Assembly: GCA_016714045.1 (NCBI GenBank)
Contig: JADJNY010000006.1
Location: 1-64,000, forward strand
DNA from: Planctomycetota bacterium
GTDB lineage: Bacteria; Planctomycetota; UBA1135; GCA-002686595
Reading direction: 5' to 3'
Length of the DNA stretch: 64,000 nucleotides
Under the pieces are notes generated by a model. That model had not been told where the DNA came from and ran no database searches. It was given only the letters and a program-made list of their open reading frames with translations. The translations under genes were made by a program, and so were the position numbers. Of this stretch, positions 40,615 to 49,644 are shown piece by piece (position 1 is the stretch's first letter; each line of letters opens with the position of its first letter).

Positions 40615-41453
40615 GCGAGCGTTCCCGTCTGCGTCGAGGGGACCGGCTGAGGAGTCGGCGCGGTGGGCACAGGTCCCTCGAGCTCCTCGGCGCGGTTCAG
40701 GACGTCGAGCATCGCGAGCACGTTGAGGAGCCCCGCGACGCACGTCATGCCGAGGCCGCAGTCGACGTAGGGCAGCTCGGTGTGCACGAGCATCTCGCCG
40801 TGGAGCGCCTCCGCGATCATCGCCGGCGCGCCGAGCAGGAACTGGCCCGCCCAGTAGTAGAAGTGCCGCTCGCGATCGAGGTTCGATCCTTCGCAGAGCA
40901 GCGTGCCAAGGACGAACAGGAGGAGCAGTCCGCCGAAGACGATCGCTCCGCGCAGGTAGCGCTTCTGCGCCACGTGTCCGAGGCCCGGCACGAGCCAAGC
41001 CAGCGCGACGAGCCGCATCGGGCTGCTCGGACGAGGAGCGGAGCGCCGGCGTCCGGCCTCGATGCACGCGTGGGCGATCCACAACGCGTTCAGGAGCCCG
41101 CTGAGCGCGGTGAGCCAGGTGCCGAGCCGCATCGACTCCGCCCACACGCGCGGCTGGCCGTCGCCGAACCCGAAGTGCCGCGTCTGGTAGACGAGCATCC
41201 CGAGGTTGCCCACTTCGGGCGTGAGCGCGCCGGCGAAGGGGCCGCGCAGATCGGGCTCGAGGTATTCGAGCAACATGCCATTGCTCAGCTGCAAGCCGAG
41301 CAGGTACAGCCCCTGGACCACGACGAAGCCGAGCAGCGCCTGCAGGTGCATCCCGAGGTAGAGGTGCCCCGCGCCCGGCAGGACCCAGGTCAGGAGCGCG
41401 GCGATCTGCGGGGCACCGCGACGCTCGCTTTCGGGGGTGGCGTTCCAGGACAT
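40611..41453 (-). CDS. DUF6677-like multi-pass membrane protein
   Basis: 280 aa with about six hydrophobic segments. The paired motif ALLTWVLPGAGHLYLGMHLQALLGF (near 19-43) and VALAWLVPGLGHVAQKRYLRGAIVF (near 150-174) is a duplicated PGxGH-xxxxxxRG element, as in planctomycete DUF6677 proteins and TM2-like proteins. A conserved YYWAGQFLLGAPA segment follows. Function unknown. It is translationally coupled to the 66-aa protein. Confidence 0.65.
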   Translation of the reverse strand: MSWNATPESERRGAPQIAALLTWVLPGAGHLYLGMHLQALLGFVVVQGLYLLGLQLSNGMLLEYLEPDLRGPFAGALTPEVGNLGMLVYQTRHFGFGDGQPRVWAESMRLGTWLTALSGLLNALWIAHACIEAGRRRSAPRPSSPMRLVALAWLVPGLGHVAQKRYLRGAIVFGGLLLLFVLGTLLCEGSNLDRERHFYYWAGQFLLGAPAMIAEALHGEMLVHTELPYVDCGLGMTCVAGLLNVLAMLDVLNRAEELEGPVPTAPTPQPVPSTQTGTLA

Positions 41454-41548
41454 CCGTGGGAGCGCGTCGTTCTACCAGCCCCCTCGCACACGGACCAGCC
41501 CAGGCTGAACCTGTTCGCGCCCCGGGCCACTTGCCATGATCCCGCGCC

Positions 41549-42007
41549 ATGGCCGCGACGCCCCACCACGATCACCGGCTCCGCGTGCGCTACGCCGAAA
41601 CGGACCAGATGGCCGTCGTGCACCACGCGAACTACCTCCTCTACTTCGAGGAGAGCCGGACCTGCCTGATGCGCGACCGAGGCTGCTCGTACGCGGAGCT
41701 CGAACGGCGCGGCATCGGCCTGCCCGTTCGGCGCGTCGAGTTGCGCTATCGCCAGCCCGCGCTCTACGAGGAAGAGCTCGTCATCCGCACGCGAGTCGGA
41801 AAGCTCGGGGCGGCGTCCGTGGTCTTCGAAAGCGAGGTCCTGCGCGCCCGCGACGAGGCCCTGCTCGCGAGCGGCTGGGTCGAGCTCGCCTGCATCGACC
41901 TCCAAAACCGAGCGCGCGGCCCGATCCCGTTGCCGGAGGACCTGCGCGCGCTCCTGTTGGGTTCGGGCGGAGCGGCTGGAGCCGACCCCCGACGTCCGGC
42001 GCCTTAG
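41549..42007 (+). CDS. YbgC/4HBT-type acyl-CoA thioesterase
   Basis: 152 aa hotdog-fold protein: RVRYAETDQMAVVHHANYLLYFEESR near 12-37 carries the catalytic Asp/His set of the 4-hydroxybenzoyl-CoA thioesterase (YbgC) family. Role: hydrolysis of an acyl-CoA; substrate not determined. Its stop overlaps that of the convergent zinc-finger gene (42004-42007). Confidence 0.88.
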   Translation: MAATPHHDHRLRVRYAETDQMAVVHHANYLLYFEESRTCLMRDRGCSYAELERRGIGLPVRRVELRYRQPALYEEELVIRTRVGKLGAASVVFESEVLRARDEALLASGWVELACIDLQNRARGPIPLPEDLRALLLGSGGAAGADPRRPAP

Positions 42008-42240
42008 ATGCGCTCCTCGCCCGGAGGCGAGATCCAGTCCTGAGCGCCTTCGATGCCGTCGTGGGCCAGAAGGCCCTGCACGACGGTCTGCGGCGCGCTC
42101 GGAAGGAGCGGCGGGAGGGCGTCGAGCAAGCGGTCGCGGCAGGCAGAACAGGTCTCCCCCGAGGGCAGATGGTTCAGCCGCGGGGGGTCCGTGACCGCGA
42201 GGCCACAGGTGAAGCAGAGCGTCGGACTCGGAGCAGGCAT
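42004..42240 (-). CDS. Small four-cysteine zinc-binding protein
   Basis: 78 aa from the ATG at 42240. LCFTCGLAVTDPPRLNH and TCSACRDRLLDALPP give two C-x2-C knuckles expected to bind zinc. The C-terminus has no motif. A longer start at 42303 exists but would add non-conserved sequence. The two stop codons at this convergent junction share bases. Function unknown. Confidence 0.55.
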   Translation of the reverse strand: MPAPSPTLCFTCGLAVTDPPRLNHLPSGETCSACRDRLLDALPPLLPSAPQTVVQGLLAHDGIEGAQDWISPPGEERI

Positions 42241-42395
42241 GTCGTGTCTTTCGGACGGGGCGCTCCTCCTCCTTGAGCCCCACCCCGCCAACCTCCCGTA
42301 CACGGCAGATTCTCGAGCTCAGCGCTGGCGTCGACGGCGCGAGCGCCGTAAGATCCCAGGTCCAGGCCGCTCGACGCGGCCTTTTCGAGCGCGCC

Positions 42396-42420
42396 AAATA
42401 GCACCATTTCAGTGCGCTTT
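42396..42420 (+). promoter_or_regulatory. Candidate IscR/Rrf2 operator at the iscR start
   Basis: An imperfect 25-bp dyad AAATAGCAC-N7-GTGCGCTTT (7 of 9 positions pair), ending 2 bases before the iscR ATG. It is the most A/T-rich patch in the area, and no clear Shine-Dalgarno is present. The position fits autoregulation by the encoded Rrf2 protein. Confidence 0.45.
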
Positions 42421-42422
42421 GC

Positions 42423-42905
42423 ATGCTGCAGCTGACCAAACGAACCGAGTACGGGCTGATCGCCCTGGTCCACATGGCGGACCGGAGCGGCACCGTGGTC
42501 AGCGTGCGGGAGATCAGCGAGCGCTATCCGGTGCCGCGCCGCCTGCTCGCGGAGGTGCTCAAGGACCTCGGACGCGCGAACCTCGTGGAGTCGCAGCGCG
42601 GCGCCACGGGCGGGTACGTCCTCGCGCGCCCCGCTGCATCGATCACACTCGGCGAGATCGTCTGCGCGCTCGAAGGCGCGCCCTCCGTGTCGAGCTGCGA
42701 GACGCTCGCGCCGGCGAGGGACGGCGAGTGCGAGCTCGAGCCGCGCTGCCCGATCCGCTCCCCGCTCCATCGCATCCGCGAGGGCATCTGGTCCCTCATG
42801 GAACGGACGACGCTGAGCTCGCTCGTGCAGTCGAGCCCGCTCGTCACCCTCGAACACCCGGTCGTGCCCACCCGACGAAATGGGCCCACGGAGCCGCAAG
42901 CATGA
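42423..42905 (+). CDS. iscR: Rrf2-family iron-sulfur regulator IscR
   Basis: 160 aa. MLQLTKRTEYGLIALVHMAD begins the winged helix; VPRRLLAEVLKDLGRANLVESQRGATGGYVLAR is the recognition helix and wing. Cys92, Cys103 and Cys109 are candidate [2Fe-2S] ligands; spacing x10/x5 differs from E. coli IscR (x5/x5). Expected role: FeS-dependent repression of the isc operon. The stop overlaps the iscS start (ATGA). Confidence 0.88.
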   Translation: MLQLTKRTEYGLIALVHMADRSGTVVSVREISERYPVPRRLLAEVLKDLGRANLVESQRGATGGYVLARPAASITLGEIVCALEGAPSVSSCETLAPARDGECELEPRCPIRSPLHRIREGIWSLMERTTLSSLVQSSPLVTLEHPVVPTRRNGPTEPQA

Positions 42906-44119
42906 AGCTGCCGATCTACTTCGATTACCAGGCCACGACGCCGCTCGATCCGCGGGTCCTCGAGGCCATGCTGCCGTACTTCACCGAGCACTTCGGGAAC
43001 GCCGCGTCGCGTAGCCACGCGTTCGGCTGGACCGCCGAGCAAGCCGTGGAAAAGGCGCGCGGCCAGATCGCGGAGCTCCTCGGGGCCTCGCCGAAGGAGA
43101 TCGTCTTCACGTCGGGCTCGACGGAGGCGATCAACCTCGCGCTGAAGGGCGCGGCCGAGATGTACTCGGAGAAGGGCAAGCACATCGTGACCAGCGAGGT
43201 CGAGCACAAGGCCGTGCTCGATACGTGCAAGCACCTCGAGCAGCTCGGGTACCAGGTCACCTACTTGAAGCCGACGAAGGCGGGCCGCGTCACGCGCGAG
43301 ATGGTCGAAGCCGCGCTGCGCCCCGACACGATCCTCGTCGCGCTGATGTGGGCGAACAACGAGGTCGGGACCTTGAATCCGATCCGCGAGATCGGCGCGC
43401 TCTGCCACGAGAAGGGCGTGCTCTTCTTCACCGACGCGACTCAGGCCGTCGGCAAAGTGCCCGTCGACGTCGAAGCCGACCACGTCGACATGCTGTGCCT
43501 GTCGGGGCACAAGCTCTACGGCCCGAAGGGCATCGGTTGCCTCTACGTGCGCCGCAAGAACCCTCGTGTCCGCCTCGTCTCCCAGATGGACGGCGGAGGG
43601 CACGAACGCGGCATGCGCTCGGGCACTCTCAACGTGCCCGGCATCGTCGGGCTCGGGAAGGCGTGCGAGCTGTGCCGCACCGACTTCGACAAGGACCTCG
43701 CGCACGCGAAGGCGCTGCGGGACGAGTTCGAGCGGCGCGTATTCGCCTCGCTCGACTACGTCACGCTGAACGGCGACGCCGACCACCGACTGCCCAACAA
43801 CTCGAACCTTTCGTTCTCGTTCGTCGAGGGCGAGTCGATGATCATGGGCATCAAGGACATTGCGGTGTCTTCCGGCTCCGCGTGCACGTCCGCGAGCCTC
43901 GAGCCGAGCCACGTGCTGCGCGCGATGGGCGTCGGCGACGAGCTCGCGCACAGCTCGATCCGCTTCGGCTTCGGGCGCTTCACCACGCGCGAAGACGTCG
44001 ATTTCGCGGTGGAGCAGGTCGTCAAGGCCGTGAAGCGCCTGCGCGAACTCTCTCCGCTCTACGAGATGGTCCAGGAAGGCGTCGACCTCTCGACCGTGAA
44101 CTGGCAAGGCGGGCACTGA
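42902..44119 (+). CDS. iscS: Cysteine desulfurase IscS
   Basis: 405 aa. A PLP enzyme that takes sulfur from cysteine for cluster assembly. YFDYQATTPLDPRVLEAM at 6-23, the PLP Lys204 in SGHKLYGPKG and the persulfide Cys328 in SSGSACTSAS are all present. The C-terminal tail (NWQGGH) is the IscU-contacting part of group I enzymes. The ATG at 42902 overlaps the iscR stop by 4 nt. Confidence 0.96.
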   Translation: MKLPIYFDYQATTPLDPRVLEAMLPYFTEHFGNAASRSHAFGWTAEQAVEKARGQIAELLGASPKEIVFTSGSTEAINLALKGAAEMYSEKGKHIVTSEVEHKAVLDTCKHLEQLGYQVTYLKPTKAGRVTREMVEAALRPDTILVALMWANNEVGTLNPIREIGALCHEKGVLFFTDATQAVGKVPVDVEADHVDMLCLSGHKLYGPKGIGCLYVRRKNPRVRLVSQMDGGGHERGMRSGTLNVPGIVGLGKACELCRTDFDKDLAHAKALRDEFERRVFASLDYVTLNGDADHRLPNNSNLSFSFVEGESMIMGIKDIAVSSGSACTSASLEPSHVLRAMGVGDELAHSSIRFGFGRFTTREDVDFAVEQVVKAVKRLRELSPLYEMVQEGVDLSTVNWQGGH

Positions 44120-44145
44120 GCCCCAACGAAGACTGAGGAAGAACC

Positions 44146-44556
44146 ATGGCCTACAGCGACAAGGTCATCGACCACTACAACAACCCCCGCAACGTCGGCT
44201 CGCTCGACAAGGGCAAGACGAACGTCGGCACCGGCGTCGTCGGCGCACCGGAGTGCGGCGACGTGATGAAGCTCCAGATCGAGGTCGACGGCGACCGCAT
44301 CGTCGACGCGAAGTTCAAGACGTTCGGCTGCGGCTCCGCGATCGCGAGCTCTTCGCTCGCGACGGAGTGGATCAAGGGCAAGACGCTCGACGAGGCGATG
44401 GCGATCAAGAACACCCAGATCGTCGAGGAGCTGTCGCTCCCGCCCGTGAAGATCCACTGCAGCGTGCTCGCCGAGGACGCGATCAAGTCGGCGATCGCCG
44501 ACTACAAGTCGAAGAACGAGGCCCAGGACTCGAACGCGAAGGAGGCTCGGTCGTGA
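44146..44556 (+). CDS. iscU: Iron-sulfur cluster scaffold IscU
   Basis: 136 aa. It starts MAYSDKVIDHYNNPRNVGS, a scaffold signature. Cluster ligands are Cys37, Asp39, Cys62 and Cys105 next to His104. The chaperone-binding LPPVK motif (98-102) matches HscA recognition, and the hscA gene follows downstream. The stop overlaps the iscA GTG by 4 nt. Confidence 0.96.
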   Translation: MAYSDKVIDHYNNPRNVGSLDKGKTNVGTGVVGAPECGDVMKLQIEVDGDRIVDAKFKTFGCGSAIASSSLATEWIKGKTLDEAMAIKNTQIVEELSLPPVKIHCSVLAEDAIKSAIADYKSKNEAQDSNAKEARS

Positions 44557-44879
44557 TCACGCTCACGGAGAAGGCGGTCAAGGAGATCCGGCGCATCATC
44601 GAGGACCAGAAGCTGCCGGAGAAGACGGCGCTGCGCGTCGGCGTGAAAGGCGGCGGGTGCTCGGGCTTCTCGTACACGCTCGGGTTCGACGACCACGTCG
44701 GCGAGGTCGACCAGCTCACCGAGGTCGAGGGCGTCCGCGTCGTCTGCGACCCGAAGAGCTTCCTCTACCTCTCGGGAACCCAGATCGATTTCGAGGACAA
44801 CCTGATGGGCCGCGGCTTCAAGTTCGGAAACCCGAACGCGTCGAAGACCTGCGGCTGCGGCGAGTCCTTCTCCGTCTGA
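44553..44879 (+). CDS. iscA: A-type iron-sulfur carrier IscA
   Basis: 108 aa from the GTG at 44553 (GGAGG upstream). Conserved cysteines are C36 in GGGCSGFSY and C100/C102 in TCGCGESF, the A-type carrier triad. It has HesB-like domain length. It acts as FeS or iron carrier after IscU. Overlaps iscU by GTGA. Confidence 0.94.
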   Translation: MITLTEKAVKEIRRIIEDQKLPEKTALRVGVKGGGCSGFSYTLGFDDHVGEVDQLTEVEGVRVVCDPKSFLYLSGTQIDFEDNLMGRGFKFGNPNASKTCGCGESFSV

Positions 44880-44898
44880 CCGTCGGAGCGAGGAGAGG

Positions 44899-45528
44899 AT
44901 GCGCTGCCCGCACTGCCAGGCCGAGCTCGAGACGCCGCTCGCGTGCGCAGGGTGCGGCGACGCCCTGGCCGTACCCGCCGAGGCGAGCCCGTTCGAGATC
45001 CTCGCGCTCCCGCTCGGCTATTCCATCGACCGCGCGGAGCTCAAGAAGCGCCTCTCCCGCTTCGGCCGCCTCGTGCATCCCGATTTCTTCGCGACCCGAT
45101 CGCCCGAGGCGTTGGAACGGGCGGAGTTCGCGAGCGCGCGTCTGAACGCCGCCCACGCGACGCTCGCGGACGATGCCGCGCGCGCGGAGTGGCTCGTGCG
45201 CTACCTCGGCGGACCCGATGCGGAGTCGGAGCGCGAGCTGCCGCGCGCGTTCCTGATCGAGGTCCTCGAGTGGAACGAGGAGCTGGAGCAACTCGCCGCG
45301 GGGGCGAATGCACCCGGCGCAGCCGCTCGTCTCGACGCGCTCGCCTCGAACCTCGCCGCGCGGAGGGCCGAGAACCTCGCTGCGATCCAGCGACTCCTCG
45401 TCCCGCTCCCCGCCCGCGGCTCGCCCGCGCTGTCGCGCGTGCGGCAGGAGCTGAATGCTCTGCGCTACCTCGACCGCGCCCTCGACGAGCTCGAGGCCCT
45501 CCGCAGCGGGAACCCCGCTCGCCGCTGA
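44899..45528 (+). CDS. hscB: Co-chaperone HscB with N-terminal zinc ribbon
   Basis: 209 aa. Four cysteines (C3, C6, C16, C19; CPHC...CAGC) form a zinc ribbon before the J domain, whose HPD motif is at 60-62 (RLVHPDFF). The C-terminal helical domain (LIEVLEWNEELEQLA...) binds IscU. E. coli HscB lacks the zinc ribbon; the human HSCB has one. It delivers IscU to HscA. Confidence 0.9.
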   Translation: MRCPHCQAELETPLACAGCGDALAVPAEASPFEILALPLGYSIDRAELKKRLSRFGRLVHPDFFATRSPEALERAEFASARLNAAHATLADDAARAEWLVRYLGGPDAESERELPRAFLIEVLEWNEELEQLAAGANAPGAAARLDALASNLAARRAENLAAIQRLLVPLPARGSPALSRVRQELNALRYLDRALDELEALRSGNPARR

Positions 45529-45537
45529 CGAACACGC

Positions 45538-47406
45538 ATGCCCTACATCGAACTCAACGTCCTGAACAACACGCTGCCCGAACCGGCGGTCGGGATCGAC
45601 CTCGGCACGACGAACTCGCTCGCGGCGGTCTGGCGGGAGGGTCGGCCGATCGTGCTCGCGCCCGAGGGCCGTTCGGGTCTCGTTCCGTCGGTCGTGTACG
45701 TGCCGTCGGAGGGCACGCCCGTCGTCGGCCGCGAAGCGCGCGACCAGGCCGTCGTCGACCCGCGCCACACCGTGTTCAGCATCAAGCGCTTCATGGGCCG
45801 CGGCCTCGCGGACGTGCAGAGCGAGCTCGCGGCGCGCCCCTATCGCGCGACGGAATCGCAGCGCGGCCTCGTGCAGCTCGAGCTGCGCGGCCGCAAGTAC
45901 ACGCCGCAGGAGCTCTCCGCGCTGATCCTCATGAAGGTCCGCGACGTCGCCTGCGCCGCGCTCGGCGGACAGACGGTCTCGCGCGCCGTGATCACGGTGC
46001 CCGCGTACTTCGACGACGCGCAGCGCCAGGCGACGCGCGACGCGGCGCGGCTCGCGGGACTCGACGTGCTGCGCATCATCAACGAGCCGACGGCGGCGAG
46101 CCTCGCCTACGGCCTCGACCAACGCGACAAGGGCCACGTCGCCGTGTTCGACCTCGGCGGCGGCACGTTCGACATCTCCGTGCTCGCGATCGAGGACGGC
46201 GTGTTCCGCGTGCTCTCGACCAACGGCGACACGCACCTCGGCGGCGACGACTTCGACGAGCGGCTCGCCGAGCTCGCGCGGCGCGAGATCGGCTCCGTCG
46301 CGGGCGCGCGCGTGCTCGAGGAGCCAGGCTTCCAGCAAGCTGTCCGACTCGCGGCGGAGAAGTGCAAGATCGAGCTCTCGACCCAGCCGGAGTCGGAGAT
46401 GCACCTCGTCGTGCCCGAGCTGCGCCTGAACTGGCGCCGGCGGGTGACGCGCGAGGAGTTCGACGCGCTGTGCGCCGACTTGATCGGACGCACGCTCGAC
46501 TGCTGCCGGCGCGCGCTCTCGGATGCGAAGCTGAAGCCCGCGCAGATCGACGAGGTCGTCCTCGTCGGCGGTTCGACGCGCGTCCCCGCCGTGCGCGCGC
46601 GCGTCGAGGCGTGGTTCGGCCGCAGGCCGCACACCGAGCTCAACCCCGACGAGGTCGTGGCGCTCGGCGCCGCCGTCCAGGCGCACATCCTGACGGGTGG
46701 AAAACGCGACATGCTGCTGATGGACGTGACGCCGCTCTCGCTCGGCGTCGAGACGATGGGCGGAGCCGTCGACAAGGTCATCCAACGCAACACGACGATC
46801 CCGTGCAGCGCGACGGCGGGCTACACGACCTACGCGGACAACCAGACGGGCCTCGACTTCAACATCGTGCAGGGCGAGCGCGAGCTCGCGAAGGACTGCC
46901 GCTCGCTCGGCCGCTTCCAGTTGAAGGGCGTCCCGCCGATGCCCGCGGGCCTCGCGCGCATCGCCGTGCGCTTCCACATCGACGCGGACGGCGTGCTCAT
47001 GGTCACGGCGAAGGAGGAGTCGACGGGAGAGACCGCGCAGATCGAGGTGCAGCCCATGCACGGTCTCACCGACGCCGAGGTCGAGGGCATGCTGAAGTCC
47101 GGCTTCGCGCACGCGCGCGACGACTTCCACGCGCGCCGCGTCGCGGACCTGAAGATCGAGATCGGCACGATGGTCCGCGCGACGGAGAAGAACCTGCACG
47201 CGGCGCACGGCGGACTCGACCGGGAGACGTTCCTCGACCTCGAGGAGTCGCTCGCCCGCGCCAAGGCAGCGACGCAGAAGGACGACCTCGACGCGCTCCA
47301 GAAGGCGCGCGACGAGTTCGAACGCGCGACGCTCCCGCTCGCGGCGCTGCTGATGAACAACGTCGCGCAGAAGGCGCTGATGGGGAAGAAGCTCGGGGAC
47401 GTCTGA
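45538..47406 (+). CDS. hscA: Hsp70-type chaperone HscA
   Basis: 622 aa. The actin-like ATPase domain has GIDLGTTNSLAAVW at 19-32, FDLGGGTFDISVL and VLVGGSTRVPAVRARVEAWFGR. The substrate domain follows with GMPPMPAGLARI-like strand organisation and a helical lid. The operon position and length (shorter than DnaK) identify HscA, which speeds cluster transfer from IscU. It is the last gene of the ISC operon; no fdx or iscX follows. Confidence 0.93.
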   Translation: MPYIELNVLNNTLPEPAVGIDLGTTNSLAAVWREGRPIVLAPEGRSGLVPSVVYVPSEGTPVVGREARDQAVVDPRHTVFSIKRFMGRGLADVQSELAARPYRATESQRGLVQLELRGRKYTPQELSALILMKVRDVACAALGGQTVSRAVITVPAYFDDAQRQATRDAARLAGLDVLRIINEPTAASLAYGLDQRDKGHVAVFDLGGGTFDISVLAIEDGVFRVLSTNGDTHLGGDDFDERLAELARREIGSVAGARVLEEPGFQQAVRLAAEKCKIELSTQPESEMHLVVPELRLNWRRRVTREEFDALCADLIGRTLDCCRRALSDAKLKPAQIDEVVLVGGSTRVPAVRARVEAWFGRRPHTELNPDEVVALGAAVQAHILTGGKRDMLLMDVTPLSLGVETMGGAVDKVIQRNTTIPCSATAGYTTYADNQTGLDFNIVQGERELAKDCRSLGRFQLKGVPPMPAGLARIAVRFHIDADGVLMVTAKEESTGETAQIEVQPMHGLTDAEVEGMLKSGFAHARDDFHARRVADLKIEIGTMVRATEKNLHAAHGGLDRETFLDLEESLARAKAATQKDDLDALQKARDEFERATLPLAALLMNNVAQKALMGKKLGDV

Positions 47407-47415
47407 CGGGCTGCG

Positions 47416-47562
47416 TCAGACGAAGGCCAGGACGACGATCGCGACGGTGAAGAGCCCCACGAGGAGGACCACGGACAACCTGGTCCGCCGTGGGGCCTCG
47501 AAGCACGCGAAGTCGAGCGCCCAGCCGCATCCATCGAGCAGGCCTTCGATCCAATCGCTCAT
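47416..47562 (-). CDS. 48-aa single-pass membrane peptide
   Basis: The reading frame from the ATG at 47562 encodes MSDWIEGLLDGCGWALDFAC followed by FEAPRRTRLSVVLLVGLF and TVAIVVLAFV. A 15-residue amphipathic start, a basic turn (RRTR) and a terminal hydrophobic helix form a plausible membrane peptide. There is no strong ribosome site, and conservation is not testable here. It lies convergent to hscA. Confidence 0.45.
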   Translation of the reverse strand: MSDWIEGLLDGCGWALDFACFEAPRRTRLSVVLLVGLFTVAIVVLAFV

Positions 47563-47797
47563 GCGGGCCCGCTACGGCGGCTCACGCGCCGGCATTCGCA
47601 CTGAACCGGGGCGCACCGCTCCCTTGGGCGGGCCTGCGACGCGACGGCCCGCGGAGCCGCCTTCTCGGCCCTGCTGGCGGGCTCCTGCCTCCGGTCGCGC
47701 CGCTCGAACCGTGCTTCGGGACCGTCGATGACCGCGACGGGCGCCGGTCTACGACGCGCGCCCTACCCCGCGTCCCGCTCGACCGTCGGACTCCGCC

Positions 47798-48547
47798 CTA
47801 CTTCTTCGCCTTGCCCTGCGCGGCGACGGCGTGCTGGGCAGCCGCGATCTCGGCCTCGCTCGCGAGGTAACGGCTCCCGGTCGGCTTCAGCGCGGCGTCG
47901 AGTTCGTACACGAGCGGGATCCCGGTCGGGATGTTCAGCGCGACGATCTTGTCGTCCGGGATGCGATCGAGGTGCTTCACGAGCGCGCGGAGGGAGTTCC
48001 CGTGCGCCGCGACGATCAGCCGCTCGCCCTTCGCGATGCGCGGAGCGAGCGTGCTCTCCCAGTACGGCACGACGCGCGCGACCGTGTCCTTCAGCGACTC
48101 CGCGACGGGCCGCTGCGCCTCGGTGAGCGCGGCGTAGCGCCGGTCGTTGGACGGGTTCTGCGCGTCCCGCTGCGCGTACGCGGGCGGCGGGATGTCGTAG
48201 CTGCGCCGCCAGACGAGCACCTGCGCTTCGCCGTGGCGTGCGGCGGTCTCCGCCTTGTCGAGCCCGGTCAGCGCGCCGTAGTGCCGCTCGTTGAGGCGCC
48301 AATCGCGCGTCTCAGGGAGCCACATGCGGTCGAGCTCCTCGAGCACGATCGCGAGCGTCTTGATCGCGCGCTTCAGCACGGACGTGTAGGCCAGGTCGAA
48401 GTCGAAGCCCGCCTCGCGCAAGCGCTTCCCGGCCTCGCGCGCCTCCGCGACGCCCTTCTCCGAGAGCGGCACGTCGCGCCAGCCCGTGAAGCGGTTCTCG
48501 CGGTTCCACTGGCTTTCGCCGTGTCGGATCAGGACCAGACGGTGCAT
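47798..48547 (-). CDS. gpmA: 2,3-bisphosphoglycerate-dependent phosphoglycerate mutase
   Basis: 249 aa. LVLIRHGESQWNRENRFTGW at 4-23 has the phospho-accepting His9. ETRDWRLNERHYGALTG near 80-96, SYDIPPP near 115 and the second catalytic His in AAHGNSLRALVKHL near 180 are dPGM signatures. It interconverts 3- and 2-phosphoglycerate in glycolysis. The length is typical. It is preceded by the cyclodeaminase-like gene on the same strand (51-base gap). Confidence 0.94.
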   Translation of the reverse strand: MHRLVLIRHGESQWNRENRFTGWRDVPLSEKGVAEAREAGKRLREAGFDFDLAYTSVLKRAIKTLAIVLEELDRMWLPETRDWRLNERHYGALTGLDKAETAARHGEAQVLVWRRSYDIPPPAYAQRDAQNPSNDRRYAALTEAQRPVAESLKDTVARVVPYWESTLAPRIAKGERLIVAAHGNSLRALVKHLDRIPDDKIVALNIPTGIPLVYELDAALKPTGSRYLASEAEIAAAQHAVAAQGKAKK

Positions 48548-48598
48548 GCGGGGTCTCCTCGAATCGATCTTGCGGGGCGGGGTCGCGGCGCGCGTGTG

Positions 48599-49237
48599 TC
48601 AGCCCAATCGCGCCTCGATGGCGGCGCGCGTGCGTGCGAACAGCTCGCGGACCTCGGCGAGCTCGCGCTCGCTCTCGGCGAGCCGGCGGGCGGCGAGCTC
48701 CTTGTCCGCCAGCGAGGCCGCGTTGATCCGCACGTTGTAGAACGCCGCCTCCGCGCCGCTCGCGAGGCAGTACGCGCCCGACGCGGCGTCGCTCACGAGG
48801 TTCGGGTTGAGGTCCGGAGCCGCGGCGGCCGCGAGGCGCAACCCCGCGAGCGCCACGGAGAGGGTGCGCGCCGGAATGTCGAGCGCGCCGAGCACGGCGG
48901 CCTGCACGGCGGCCGTGCGCGCTTGCTTCTCCGGTTCGGTCGCCTTCGGAAGCTTGTACGCAGCGGTCACCGCGTCGTAGGCGGCCGTGTCCTGGTCGAC
49001 GAGCGGCGCGGCGGCGCGCCGCAGGCGCTCGAGCTCCTCGAGGCGCGCCGACATGGCGGGCTCGACGGCGACGAACTTGGGGCCGGACGTGAACCGGCCG
49101 GCCATCGCGGAGAGCGCGCAGCCGAGCTCGACGAGGTGCGCCGCGACGCTCCCCCCGCCGGGCGTCGGCGTGCGCTCGGCGATCCGGTCCGAAAAGGCGG
49201 TCAGGGAGAGCTCGACGAGGCGCGCGGGAGCGGTCAT
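48599..49237 (-). CDS. Formiminotransferase-cyclodeaminase C-terminal family protein
   Basis: 212 aa from the ATG at 49237. The sequence AERTPTPGGGSVAAHLVELGCALSAMAGRFT near 18-48 matches the cyclodeaminase domain (PF04961), which in FtcD or FchA forms methenyl-THF. The PTPGGGS loop is conserved; the rest is the helical bundle of the family. Stand-alone forms act as methenyltetrahydrofolate cyclohydrolases. Role in one-carbon metabolism is by family inference. Confidence 0.8.
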   Translation of the reverse strand: MTAPARLVELSLTAFSDRIAERTPTPGGGSVAAHLVELGCALSAMAGRFTSGPKFVAVEPAMSARLEELERLRRAAAPLVDQDTAAYDAVTAAYKLPKATEPEKQARTAAVQAAVLGALDIPARTLSVALAGLRLAAAAAPDLNPNLVSDAASGAYCLASGAEAAFYNVRINAASLADKELAARRLAESERELAEVRELFARTRAAIEARLG

Positions 49238-49644
49238 GCGGTGGGGTCCTGCCGGTAGCGGGCGCGGCATTCTAGCGGCGCTCGCGCACCGGGCACGTCC
49301 TTCGACCGTCGCCCAAAAGACGCCGCCTTGCTCTCCCAAGCCTGGGACGGCCGGGGCCGCGCCGTTCCTCCCCGCCCGCTTCGAGGCCGGCTCGGGCGAC
49401 CTTTTTGCACAACCTACGCCCTTGATCCGAATAGAGTTAGGAGGATATCCCGGCACAGAACTGGGGATCCGCTCGCGACTTTTCTTAGCTTGGCCCCCAG
49501 CCGAGGCCCAGTCGCGGTCGGATTCACCCTGGCGCCCTCGCGCGCCGACCGGTCCCGACACCTTGGAAGCCCGCCTGCGGCTCGACGACGCCTGCGCGCT
49601 CTCGCGCGCGGTCGCTCGCCGGGTCCAACGCGGACTCGACGGCA
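49238..49644. other. Intergenic region before the glgA-like gene, AT-rich patch
   Basis: 407 bases between divergent genes. 49400-49500 is the most A/T-rich stretch nearby, with TTGATC (49422-49427), 16 nt, GATATC (49444-49449) as a weak promoter candidate for the plus strand, and AGGAGG at 49439-49444 without a following start codon. No gene supported. Confidence 0.35.
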
